Shown: piece by piece, positions 40,447-49,311 of the stretch | How positions within the stretch are numbered: the stretch's first letter is position 1 | Layout: every line of letters starts with the position of its first letter | Assembly: GCA_020348985.1 (NCBI GenBank) | Contig: CP070761.1 | Coordinates: 497,850-561,849, forward strand | Reading direction: 5' to 3' | DNA length: 64,000 bases | From: Candidatus Thorarchaeota archaeon | GTDB lineage: Archaea > Asgardarchaeota > Thorarchaeia > Thorarchaeales > Thorarchaeaceae | Notes under the pieces: generated by a model | What the model was told of the DNA's origin: nothing | Database searches by the model: none | The model's input: only the letters and a program-made list of their open reading frames with translations | Made by a program: the position numbers and the translations under genes

Positions 40447-42081
40447 CTAGTCTGGCAGGGCCAACCTCTTCGCTCCAACGTATACCATTGATAGTCCCAC
40501 TATCATGAGAACTACACCAGGTCCATAAGCAAGCAGGGCGAGGTTCTCAAACCCGGTCAATAATCCCAGGCCGAGTGCAGACCCGAGGATTGAGACCATT
40601 AGGGTTACCATAATGGCTCCTGTGTTGTCTCTGAAGATCTTGCTTTCACGGTCTTCGTAGTTGGGGTTGTTTGCTGTGACGCCTGTGCTAATCATCACCG
40701 CACCTGAAATAGCCATGCAACAGCCTAGAATTGCACCAATACTTTGAACTAGACCAAATGCCATCATCTTTGAAGCAATAATGGTGTAGATGAAGACAAC
40801 GGGAATCGCCAATAGCAGAGACTGAGCAATTCTGGCCTTCACATATTTGAAGACTCCGTCTGGAGTGCTTTTGATGATCCAAAGATGATTCTTGGACTCC
40901 ATGAATGCTATTCCTCCAAATGTGATGGCACCTACAATAGAGAGCATCATGTTGGAGCTTATGATGAAGTAGAAGAAGACTCTATCCGGGTCAGTCGCTC
41001 CTACTGAGTAGTTGATCATAAGCGGGAAGACGATGGCAAGAATCATTCCAAAACCCAAACTCGTCACGTTCTGAGCTTTCCTCCCGAAATCCTTCAGAGA
41101 TGTTATCACAAGAACGGTGAACGAGCTTGATGAGAGTCTCCTTAGACCTCTTAGAATCAGGTTTTCCCTTCCCGTAGTCACGACTGTCTCTGTACGAGCT
41201 CCAGCTTCGATTCTAAACAACCTATCAGACGTGAATAGAGCTAATCCGATTGTACCCACAAAAGTAGCCATCAACAGAATGAAACTGATAGAAGGTCCAA
41301 AGCCCAACATGGATCCTAGGATTCTGAGATCACTTGCGGACAATCCTACTCCGTTGCACATCACCGCAATCCAAGTTACGAGGTCCGCTCCCCAAGAAGA
41401 TGGCAACCAGTCCATCGAACTGCTTTGCATGACAGCCGCGAATTCAGCTGGTACGAGTTGAACTACGTAAATTGCAAGCAGAATGAGAAGTCCGGTTATT
41501 ACTGAGAAGGCAGTTGCAATGTCCCTTCCTCTTTCAGACCTACCGAGCTTCGACTGAAGTGCTGTTCCCAACAGGAGTGACAGCCAGACGGCGCTGATTG
41601 TCACGAAGAAGATGACTGAATAGATCAGAAGTTGACCGAATATTGAGACTTCATATGCAACAACCAATGGGCCAAGAACAACAGGAGCCGCCACTATTAC
41701 AAACAGACCGTAGACCGGAATCCCTGCCAAGAATGATCCAACCAGAATGTCCCGGGTCTTGACATTGTGACTAAGTAGAATCTCCCATTGACCAATCTTG
41801 ATCTCCTGCAATGCAGCTGAGATCGGACCCAGAAAGAGGATTATCCAAATCATGAGGACCAAAGATCTCATCATTCCTGGGAATAGAAACTTCAGGGCTG
41901 CGGTATACTCAGAACCAAACCAGAGGATCAGCAAAGATGACACAATCCATGGAGCGACTACAATTGCCCACAGAGGGCACACAATCATCAGGACAGTCGC
42001 TACTCTCTTACGGCGATGACGGAACCTTGATGTTATTGCAAGGAATTCAGCTTTTGCGATATGACTCCAGTTGTCTGACAC
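40447..42081 (-). CDS. ABC-2 type exporter permease
   Basis: The protein is 544 residues from the GTG at 42081, with GGAGGG 8 bases upstream and 2 bases after the ATPase stop. It has about twelve membrane helices in two halves, with a cytoplasmic loop containing KIGQWEILLSHNVKTRDILVGS, the coupling-helix region of ABC-2 exporters. It pairs with the ATPase encoded immediately upstream. The cargo is unknown; lipids, peptides or antibiotics are typical of the class. It is under the palindromic operator at 42897. Confidence 0.82.
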   Translation of the reverse strand: MSDNWSHIAKAEFLAITSRFRHRRKRVATVLMIVCPLWAIVVAPWIVSSLLILWFGSEYTAALKFLFPGMMRSLVLMIWIILFLGPISAALQEIKIGQWEILLSHNVKTRDILVGSFLAGIPVYGLFVIVAAPVVLGPLVVAYEVSIFGQLLIYSVIFFVTISAVWLSLLLGTALQSKLGRSERGRDIATAFSVITGLLILLAIYVVQLVPAEFAAVMQSSSMDWLPSSWGADLVTWIAVMCNGVGLSASDLRILGSMLGFGPSISFILLMATFVGTIGLALFTSDRLFRIEAGARTETVVTTGRENLILRGLRRLSSSSFTVLVITSLKDFGRKAQNVTSLGFGMILAIVFPLMINYSVGATDPDRVFFYFIISSNMMLSIVGAITFGGIAFMESKNHLWIIKSTPDGVFKYVKARIAQSLLLAIPVVFIYTIIASKMMAFGLVQSIGAILGCCMAISGAVMISTGVTANNPNYEDRESKIFRDNTGAIMVTLMVSILGSALGLGLLTGFENLALLAYGPGVVLMIVGLSMVYVGAKRLALPD

Positions 42082-42083
42082 CG

Positions 42084-42857
42084 TCAAGCCCTCCAAGCCA
42101 ATAGCTGTTCTCGGTCTACCCTACCACCTACTATTCGCAGATATGCTTCCTCAAGATCAGCGGCGTCAACTGACTCGATGATTTGTTCAGGCGACCCGAC
42201 GGTCATCAATTTGCCTTCACAAATGATTCCAATGACATCACACACTTCTTCTGCGAAGCTAGTCATATGCGTACAGATGAAGAACGAGGTCTCGGTTTCG
42301 TCAGCAAGTACGAGGATTAAGTCTTTGACTAGTGAACTGGCGGATGGATCTAGGCGAGAAGTTGGTTCATCCAAGAAGACAAGTTCAGGTTCGTGAAGCA
42401 GTGTCGAAGCCACCAGAACTTTCTGTTTCATTCCGGATGAATAGGACTCCAAGAGGTCATTCTGTCTTTCCTCTAGCCCGAGCAAGCTCAGAAGACTATC
42501 TATTCTTCTCAGAAGGGAATCCCCGTTTCTTCTGTTCAGCGCCCCGATGAACTCCAAGAACTCCACAGCCGAAAGTTTGGAGTAGATTCCAGGAGACTCT
42601 GGAAGAAGTCCTGTAATCGATTTGACCTGATCTCTTTGAGTTTCTATATCCAGACCGCAAACCCGGGCACACCCACTACTCTGTTTCATGAGCCCTGAGA
42701 GTATTCTGACAGTTGTAGTCTTTCCTGCTCCGTTAGGCCCGAGTAACCCAAATATGCTGCCGATAGGTACTTCCAAGGTAAGACTCCGTATGGCGTGAAT
42801 TGTACCAAAGGTCTTGCCAAGTGTTTCGGTCTGAATAGCTAAGCCGTTCTCGTTCAT
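42084..42857 (-). CDS. ABC exporter ATPase
   Basis: The protein has 257 residues. Walker A is GPNGAGKTTT, the signature is SYSSGMKQKVLVA, Walker B is LVFLDEPTSRLD, and the switch His is in ICTHM. It is of the CcmA/drug-export type (ABC-2). It couples to the permease starting 2 bases downstream of its stop. A GGTGA site precedes the ATG. It is transcribed divergently from the membrane protein/HTH pair at 42968, and the shared promoter contains an ACTTTGC-type palindrome. Confidence 0.9.
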   Translation of the reverse strand: MNENGLAIQTETLGKTFGTIHAIRSLTLEVPIGSIFGLLGPNGAGKTTTVRILSGLMKQSSGCARVCGLDIETQRDQVKSITGLLPESPGIYSKLSAVEFLEFIGALNRRNGDSLLRRIDSLLSLLGLEERQNDLLESYSSGMKQKVLVASTLLHEPELVFLDEPTSRLDPSASSLVKDLILVLADETETSFFICTHMTSFAEEVCDVIGIICEGKLMTVGSPEQIIESVDAADLEEAYLRIVGGRVDREQLLAWRA

Positions 42858-42896
42858 TGTGATTTCACAAGTTCACCTGTTGCTGATTTCTTATAT

Positions 42897-42947
42897 ACTT
42901 TGCGTTGCAAAGTAGTTTGCGGTTACTAGTTCTTATTATAGCAAAGT
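42897..42947. promoter_or_regulatory. operator palindrome between ABC exporter and regulator operon
   Basis: ACTTTGC-GTT-GCAAAGT (42897-42913) is a perfect 7-bp inverted repeat. It abuts a minus-strand TATA (AGTATATAAG, 42890-42899) for the ABC ATPase. A third half-site GCAAAGT (42941-42947) follows a plus-strand TATA-like TTATTATA (42933-42940) that serves the gene at 42968 at leaderless distance. The HTH protein encoded at 43605 is the likely ligand. Confidence 0.7.
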
Positions 42948-42967
42948 TATTTAAGACGAAAAGCTGA

Positions 42968-43618
42968 ATGACAGATCTGAACTCTACAATGTCTAATGAC
43001 AGTGATTTGAAAGAAGCGCAACAAGCAGCAAACCGTCACTCAATGCAGGACGGTTTCGTCATAGTGATGGTCGGACTCGTCCTAATCGTGGGATCCGGTT
43101 CATTCGTGATACCCGCATACATTGTGTTCATTGCGTTCTTCGTGCTATATGGACCAAAAGCCCTTGAGTCATTGCGAGAAAGGTACACCTATCCGCGAAT
43201 TGGATATGTTCAATTTCGTATGGAAGAAACAGCGACTCGCCTTGCAGCCGGGATCTTCGGTTTCATGGCTGTGTGTTTCGCTTTGACACTAGTTGCGATG
43301 TTCATTGTACAAGGAACAATATCATTGGACCTAATCTACGGATGGGTTCCAGCGTGGATAGGCATGACAATGATTGGTCCTAGTGTGTTTGGGGCGGATC
43401 AGACTGGCAGCCGTTACTACTACATCTTCGGGATATTGGCAGTCTCCACCGGTTTTGCCATCTCGATACTGGCCCATGACCTTGGCAGACTTGCAATTTC
43501 GCTCTATCTGGTTAGTCTGGGCCTGGTACTGACCATAACCGGCCTTGTGACTTTCGGGCGATTCCTCCGCAAGTTTCCGATTCTCGAGTCAGCGGGTGAA
43601 GTGATTGACGAGCAGTAG
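42968..43618 (+). CDS. membrane protein with five to six helices
   Basis: The protein has 216 residues and starts at an ATG about 28 bases after a TATA box, so its mRNA is nearly leaderless. The N-terminus is polar (25 residues). About six hydrophobic segments follow, with a cytoplasmic loop containing KALESLRERYTYPRIGYVQFR. No family was assigned. Gene order (membrane protein, HTH regulator, divergent ABC exporter) resembles stress-response cassettes in which such a protein accompanies the exporter. Its 3' end overlaps the regulator start by 14 bases. Confidence 0.68.
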   Translation: MTDLNSTMSNDSDLKEAQQAANRHSMQDGFVIVMVGLVLIVGSGSFVIPAYIVFIAFFVLYGPKALESLRERYTYPRIGYVQFRMEETATRLAAGIFGFMAVCFALTLVAMFIVQGTISLDLIYGWVPAWIGMTMIGPSVFGADQTGSRYYYIFGILAVSTGFAISILAHDLGRLAISLYLVSLGLVLTITGLVTFGRFLRKFPILESAGEVIDEQ

Positions 43619-43922
43619 TGAAGGAGACTCTGAGCCGGAAATTGACAAGCTAATCCATGAACCTGCCAGGCTCAAGATCATGACCCAACTCTACGTTGTG
43701 GAGAGCGCAGACTATGTCTTCCTCATGGGACTGTTGGGTCTTACATGGGGCAACCTGTCCTCTCATCTGAGCAAGCTTGAGACAGCTGGGTACGTGGAAG
43801 TGGACAAAGGATACGAGGGGAAGAAGCCACGGACTGTTCTCCGCCTAACTGAGAAGGGACGTGATGCATTCAGAGAATACCGAGCAGTAATGAAACGAAT
43901 AATCAACGATCTGCCAAAGTAG
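43605..43922 (+). CDS. ArsR/PadR-like small winged-helix regulator
   Basis: The protein has 105 residues. A TTG start lies inside the preceding gene, with GGTGAAGTGA upstream as its ribosome site. The core is HEPARLKIMTQLYVVESADYVFLMGLLGLTWGNLSSHLSKLETAGYVEV, then the wing KGYEGKKPRTVLRLTEKGRDAF. This is the common archaeal and bacterial GNLSSHLSKLE class of regulator. It probably represses the divergent ABC exporter and its own operon through the GCAAAGT sites. Confidence 0.85.
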   Translation: MTSSSEGDSEPEIDKLIHEPARLKIMTQLYVVESADYVFLMGLLGLTWGNLSSHLSKLETAGYVEVDKGYEGKKPRTVLRLTEKGRDAFREYRAVMKRIINDLPK

Positions 43923-43998
43923 CCTTCAGTCCACATTTCCGAACTTGCTGGTTCACGCCTATTGATATTCAATTCAGGTGCCTACTCTCCTGAAAACC

Positions 43999-44394
43999 AT
44001 GACAGAGGCTGATGAGCTGCGCAGTAAGTTTGAAAATGCCGTGAAAGATTTCTCATTGATGAGTCCAACGCAGCAGGGTGAGGGCATAACCAGGGTTCTG
44101 CATCAGAATGATTGGATACGGATTCTTGTCACCATGTCGGCAAACAGAGAAGAGAGAGAATCCACGATTGAAGTCGAGCTCTCTGTGCCGTGCAGCTCCA
44201 CCGAAGACTGCGACTCCAGATACACGGACACTGACCTTATTTGCGGCATGTCGCTTCATCTCAACTACCTTGCTGATCTAAACGAGGCAGGATTCGATCT
44301 GGAAATTATCAAGACGGACAGCATATGGACGGTTTCAGCAGAGATTTCAGAAGCTCCCGACTCAAATCTATTCAGATTGCTTGTCCCTCCATGA
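43999..44394 (+). CDS. uncharacterised small protein
   Basis: The protein is 131 residues from the ATG at 43999 (MTEADELRSKFENAV); a GTG at 43978 is an alternative. It begins with a helix, then several beta strands (DWIRILVTMS, STIEVELSVPC) and ends with a beta strand pair. There is no signal or helix for export. No family was recognised. It precedes the beta-helix surface gene by 115 bases. It has no Shine-Dalgarno, so it may be expressed leaderless. Confidence 0.5.
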   Translation: MTEADELRSKFENAVKDFSLMSPTQQGEGITRVLHQNDWIRILVTMSANREERESTIEVELSVPCSSTEDCDSRYTDTDLICGMSLHLNYLADLNEAGFDLEIIKTDSIWTVSAEISEAPDSNLFRLLVPP

Positions 44395-44509
44395 GCTGAA
44401 TGAGTATAAGCACGCAGATTCATTTTGGCGGAAGGAAATTCAACAAGACATATTTGTCCAGGCCGCCTACCATGTAGATTATCCCTCAGGCGTGGGAGAG
44501 GAGATACAC

Positions 44510-47500
44510 ATGAAGCGCCGCATAACCATTCTAGAGTTGTTTGCATCATCGTTGCTTATTCTTGGTCTGTTCGCAACACCGACAGCAGTGTTTCTGACCA
44601 CCGATGCATATGCAGGCAATCAAGGATTGAAGGGAAGCATGACACTGTCATACAACACATCGATTTCGTTTCTGACCATTATGGGAGATTTGGAACTTGA
44701 TACAGCAGCAGACACGCACAAGTGGCCTGGAGATGGTAGTCTAGGTAGTCCGTACGTGATCTCAGGATACAACATAACGACCGATAGTACTAACATACTT
44801 CTGGATAGTATAAATGATAGATATCTAGAGATTCGCGACTGTTGGATTGAAGGTGAAACAGGCAAAAGCAACTTTGGATTCAACATTTCGAGTTGCTATA
44901 ACCTAGTCATCGAAAACTGCACGATTTCCGGGAAGGTGAACGGGATCGCCATTATTGGGTGGTCTTCTGAGAGCGGCATCACTATCAACAATTGCACTGT
45001 CTTTGATTGTGATACAGGAATACAAATGAGCCATTCCGAAGGGATAATCGTCAATGACTGCAACATTTACGACTGTGATGTTGCTGGACTCACGATTTCT
45101 ACTCCGACTATCGAAACTAGAAGCCCTGGACTGATTTCATACAACAGGATCCACGATATGATTGGTTACGGGGTTTTCATTTCAAGGAGCGGTGGCTGGA
45201 CTCTGCAGGGCAACACAATCGATAATTGCGGAGGACCGGCAACTCCCGCAGTATGTATCGAGTACATCCCAATTGGGTCTTCATTCATGACTCAATGTAC
45301 GATCAAGAACAGCTATACGGGTATTCTGGTTAATGGTTCCAGGTCTGTTCGCTTAGCCTGGAATGATGTCTTTGACAACACGCAGGAAGGGATACTCTGC
45401 TTTGACAGCAACTACACAATGTTAGAGAACAACGACATCATGGGAAATAGATTCGCGGGGATATCACTGTCTAACAGCAATGACACTGTTGTGGAATACA
45501 ACTATGTCTTCAATCAGACAAGCGATGGTATGTACATAGATGCTTCATCAGACGTAAAAGTGCAGCACAATACATTCGACAGAAATGGAGGGAAATCAAG
45601 CGAGCTCTATGCTTGGGGCTGTCCGAATCTCTATGTCTTCGATAACGATTTCACAAACAACCAGTTCTACGATGGGATCTACCTTCGAAACTGTGATCAT
45701 GCCAATGTCACAGAGAACAGAATCTCTGGCCATCCGAGTTATGGACTCTATTTGCGCGATTCTGGATTCTGTGTTGTTCATAGCAACACCATTGAAGATA
45801 ATGGTGATGACGGGATCTACGTATACCAATCCTACAACAGCACATTCTCTAAGAATACTGTCATGAACTGCTCTACCAACGGCATTAGGTTCTGGCAGGC
45901 CGACAACAATACGATAATTGGCAATGATGTGTCGAACAACACAGACGACGGCATCTATCTATATGACTCGGAGAACTTGGAAGTCATTGATAATGACCTC
46001 TACGACAATGGCTGGACCAATTATCCATCGGCGCCTGACTCCGGAATTCATCTCTCGTCATCGCATGATGTCGAAATTCGTGAGAATAGAGTGTACAACA
46101 ACACAGCAGAAGGAATCACATGTTCTGGCTCAAACAATGTCACAATTATCGACAACGAGGTATTCGGCAATTGGGGACTAGCGGACCCGAGGTGTGGAGT
46201 CTTTGCTACGAGCAGTCATGATTTGGTAATCGTTGGAAACACTGTATACAACAACACCGAAGATGGCATGCAACTTGTCAATTGTGACGATGCCTTGATA
46301 TCCGAGAATGTGGTCTACGAGAATACGCAGCACGGGTTCAACTTGTGGTCCTGCGACAATGGAGTCCTTGATGAGAACACAATCTACGGTAATGGACTTG
46401 ATGGAGTCTATGCCTTAGATCCCTTCTCATGGAATATGACGTGGAATGTTGTATTCGAGAACGGCCGGTATGGTATTCAGCAAATTGGAGCAACAAACAG
46501 CCTAGTTTACTACAACGACCTTGGATGGAACGAAGTAGCAAATGGTTATGCAAGCTTGCCTGGGACTTGGAACACAACTGGCATAGGAAACTGGTGGCAT
46601 GATTTCAATGAAACAGCAGGGCCTACCTACAACGTCTCAACAGGTGTTGTAGACCACTACCCGACATTGAACCTCATTGCTGGCTACGCTGCTCCGCTAA
46701 GCTATGAGAAGGGAACACCAGATCAGTCCCTAACTTGGACAGCATCCACGTTGCATCCAGCAACGTATTCGGTCTACATCAATGGAGGATTTGCGTACAG
46801 CAGTGCCTGGGACGGCTCGAGCATCACAGTTGATGTTTCAGGCCTAGATGTCGGACACTATGACTACACAGTATTTGTGTATCACATCTCGGGTCGATGG
46901 GACAACTCATCCTCATACGTTGATGTCTACGATACGACTGAACCAACTTGGGTGACTCTTCCATCTGACCAAGAGATTGAACTAGGCACTTCACTGAGCT
47001 ACCAGCTTGAAGTCAGTGATCTGTCCAGTGTGACTTGGTCAGTCAATGACACTGTACATTTCGCAGTAGTTGACGGTCTAATCACGAACAATACCGCCCT
47101 CGAGTGGGGCGATTACGGACTCAACATAACTGCCATTGACGCGTATGACAATTCATTATCCCATACAATTCGCATTCGAGTTCGCGACACGATTGCACCG
47201 TTCTGGATCAATCTTCCAGAGGACCTAACCATTACTGAAGGTTCGAGCGTGAATGTCAACTTCTACGTGTTTGACCTGTCAGACATTGGCAGCTGGAGTC
47301 TTGACGATGAGGAACACTTCTCAATTTCTGACGGCGTTCTGACGAACACTGTTGACCTTGATGCCGGGACATACGACTTGACCCTAACAGCGACGGACCT
47401 TTACGGAAACTCCAACTCCACATCATTCAGAATCACGGTCACTGAAGTACCTGTGACAACTACAACGACAACTACCACTACTACGACTACTGATGGAGGC

Positions 47501-47596
47501 ATAGACCCAACAACGATGATGATTATTGCTGGCGGCAGTGCTGGCATCGTCATCATTATCGTGGTTGCTGGAGCTATGAGAAGAAGAGGAGGATAG
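44510..47596 (+). CDS. large secreted parallel beta-helix surface protein
   Basis: The protein is 1028 residues. The ATG at 44510 is preceded by GGAGAGGAGAT and starts the signal peptide (MKRRITILELFASSLLILGL). The longer frame lacks support. Residues about 70-720 contain many NosD/PbH1-type repeats (NNTxDGIYLYDSENLEVIDN, NTVYNNTEDGMQLVNCDD), forming a right-handed beta-helix. Two or three Ig/cadherin-like modules follow (WVTLPSDQEIELGTSLSYQL, FWINLPEDLTITEGSSVNV). A Thr12 stalk, DGGIDPT, one helix and MRRRGG anchor it. Such beta-helices bind or cleave polysaccharides. No catalytic residues were assigned. It is probably a cell-surface carbohydrate-binding protein. Confidence 0.85.
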   Translation: MKRRITILELFASSLLILGLFATPTAVFLTTDAYAGNQGLKGSMTLSYNTSISFLTIMGDLELDTAADTHKWPGDGSLGSPYVISGYNITTDSTNILLDSINDRYLEIRDCWIEGETGKSNFGFNISSCYNLVIENCTISGKVNGIAIIGWSSESGITINNCTVFDCDTGIQMSHSEGIIVNDCNIYDCDVAGLTISTPTIETRSPGLISYNRIHDMIGYGVFISRSGGWTLQGNTIDNCGGPATPAVCIEYIPIGSSFMTQCTIKNSYTGILVNGSRSVRLAWNDVFDNTQEGILCFDSNYTMLENNDIMGNRFAGISLSNSNDTVVEYNYVFNQTSDGMYIDASSDVKVQHNTFDRNGGKSSELYAWGCPNLYVFDNDFTNNQFYDGIYLRNCDHANVTENRISGHPSYGLYLRDSGFCVVHSNTIEDNGDDGIYVYQSYNSTFSKNTVMNCSTNGIRFWQADNNTIIGNDVSNNTDDGIYLYDSENLEVIDNDLYDNGWTNYPSAPDSGIHLSSSHDVEIRENRVYNNTAEGITCSGSNNVTIIDNEVFGNWGLADPRCGVFATSSHDLVIVGNTVYNNTEDGMQLVNCDDALISENVVYENTQHGFNLWSCDNGVLDENTIYGNGLDGVYALDPFSWNMTWNVVFENGRYGIQQIGATNSLVYYNDLGWNEVANGYASLPGTWNTTGIGNWWHDFNETAGPTYNVSTGVVDHYPTLNLIAGYAAPLSYEKGTPDQSLTWTASTLHPATYSVYINGGFAYSSAWDGSSITVDVSGLDVGHYDYTVFVYHISGRWDNSSSYVDVYDTTEPTWVTLPSDQEIELGTSLSYQLEVSDLSSVTWSVNDTVHFAVVDGLITNNTALEWGDYGLNITAIDAYDNSLSHTIRIRVRDTIAPFWINLPEDLTITEGSSVNVNFYVFDLSDIGSWSLDDEEHFSISDGVLTNTVDLDAGTYDLTLTATDLYGNSNSTSFRITVTEVPVTTTTTTTTTTTTDGGIDPTTMMIIAGGSAGIVIIIVVAGAMRRRGG

Positions 47597-47604
47597 GCTC
47601 CTGA

Positions 47605-47632
47605 GGCAGGGTCTCATTTACAGTGGACCCTG
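47605..47632 (+). terminator. hairpin after beta-helix gene
   Basis: GCAGGGTC (47605-47612) and GACCCTGC (47625-47632) form a perfect 8-bp stem with a 12-base loop, 9 bases after the stop. No T-tract follows, so the terminator role is tentative. It may instead protect the mRNA 3' end. Confidence 0.4.
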
Positions 47633-47791
47633 CGCTTCCATACTTCCAGTCCATGACGACGTTTGACCATCTCACAAATGGGCTTGCTTGCTCGCTCATT
47701 CTTATATCGCTTTAATAGCAGATTGACAAGAAGCAGGATGGGATATGGCAGAATCCAAGCAAGCAGAACTATGCTGAGAAGCAGGTCTTCG

Positions 47792-49123
47792 ATGAGAAGA
47801 ATTCCGTTGACGGGAATGATTCTCCTCATGCTGCTTTATTTCAGTCTGTCACATCAGACTGCCAGTGCGAATGGAGCAGAAGTTGTTTCATTTGGGGTAG
47901 AGGAGGAGATCCAAAGATTGGTGACGGAGGGGGATATTCCTTCGCTTCACGTGTGTGTAGTATCTGGTGACGAGCTAAACTGGGTACGAGGCTTTGGAGA
48001 GCAGACAAGTCCTGATACTGTATTCCTAGTAGGCTCAATACAGAAGATGTTCGTTGCTGTTTCAATACTGCAGCTATATGAGAACGATATCATTGACCTT
48101 TATGACGACATAAACGACTACCTTCCCTTTGCTGTCAGAAATCCACAGCATCCCAATATCTCTGTGACAATCCAAATGCTGCTCACTCATCGGGCAGGGC
48201 TTTATTCCACAATGTCCCCAGAATTCTGCTATGATTGGGAGGGGTTGCACTATCCCGACTACTACTCTCGGAGCTATTATCCGTCCGTCGTCGGCATTTC
48301 GTTGGGTGAGTTTCTGTATGAAGTGTTGGACCCCGACGGACAATATTACTATGCAAGCAATTGGATAAATGAACCAGGCACGGAGTACAGCTACTCTAAC
48401 ACAGGCTACAAGATCCTAATGTATCTCCTGGAAGTTGTGTCAAACAAGACAATCGCGGACTACATGCAAGAGAACATTTTCGGGCCCCTGCGTATGAACA
48501 ACACCGGATTCTATGCGTCGGACTACGTTGGGCATCACGCCATTCCTCACAGTCGTTTGGGTACAAACACCACGAACACTGCTCTACCAATCTGGAACGG
48601 CACCTACATGATACGAAGTACAGTGAGTGACATGGGGCACTTCATGATTGCATTGATGAACAGGTGTGAGTTCGATGGACACAAGCTGCTAGAGCCCAGC
48701 ACTCTTGATGAAATGATAGCAAATGAATACAGATACAGTGGTCCCAATCTCAGAAAGGAGCTCCGGTGGGAAGGTTATGGTTTGGGGCAGGATCTATTCT
48801 CACACGGAGTCAAAGGCCACGGCGGGTCTACTGTCGGATTCACAGCCAACCTCTATTTCAATCCTGATACGAAACTTGGAGTCGTACGACTCTCAAATGT
48901 GAATGCCATCCTGGATCCGTCTTCTAATGAATGGAGCACAATCTATGAGTACACCAGTCAGATTGTGAATCTAGTCATGAGTGATGTTGGCCTACTGCCA
49001 CTATTCGGAATAGCAGAGGTTCTGCCGGTAATGACTTTCGTCTGCGTTCTTGCAGTTGTAGGTTTTGCTTGCAAGCGTCGCAGGAAGGCACGCCTTGTGA
49101 CTGAGGCCAACAACAACGACTGA
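47792..49123 (+). CDS. membrane-anchored class C beta-lactamase-like hydrolase
   Basis: The protein is 443 residues from the ATG at 47792, which starts the signal peptide (MRRIPLTGMILLMLLYFSLS). The longer frame from 47663 is Arg/Ser-rich and unlikely. The catalytic motifs are S82-I-Q-K85 in VGSIQKMF, Y-S-N in YSYSNTGY and HGG in VKGHGGSTVG, so all three are complete. The C-terminal helix (VLPVMTFVCVLAVVGFACK) is followed by RRRK. It has an extracellular active site and probably acts as an esterase or D-peptidase on surface or imported substrates. It sits between two beta-helix surface proteins. Confidence 0.85.
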   Translation: MRRIPLTGMILLMLLYFSLSHQTASANGAEVVSFGVEEEIQRLVTEGDIPSLHVCVVSGDELNWVRGFGEQTSPDTVFLVGSIQKMFVAVSILQLYENDIIDLYDDINDYLPFAVRNPQHPNISVTIQMLLTHRAGLYSTMSPEFCYDWEGLHYPDYYSRSYYPSVVGISLGEFLYEVLDPDGQYYYASNWINEPGTEYSYSNTGYKILMYLLEVVSNKTIADYMQENIFGPLRMNNTGFYASDYVGHHAIPHSRLGTNTTNTALPIWNGTYMIRSTVSDMGHFMIALMNRCEFDGHKLLEPSTLDEMIANEYRYSGPNLRKELRWEGYGLGQDLFSHGVKGHGGSTVGFTANLYFNPDTKLGVVRLSNVNAILDPSSNEWSTIYEYTSQIVNLVMSDVGLLPLFGIAEVLPVMTFVCVLAVVGFACKRRRKARLVTEANNND

Positions 49124-49311
49124 CTAGGTGCATTTGAAATCTATCAGCGTCTTGATGATTTCTCGGCTGACTTGGTTTAATGAGTCCGGAACTGATAATA
49201 GACACCTAGCTCATCGGCTCGGAAGCGCTGCTAGTTCCTATCTGAATCCAGATGGTGAACATCTGTCTTCGAAAGCATGTCGCTAATGTGGTTAGGAGAA
49301 GTCCACGTCAA

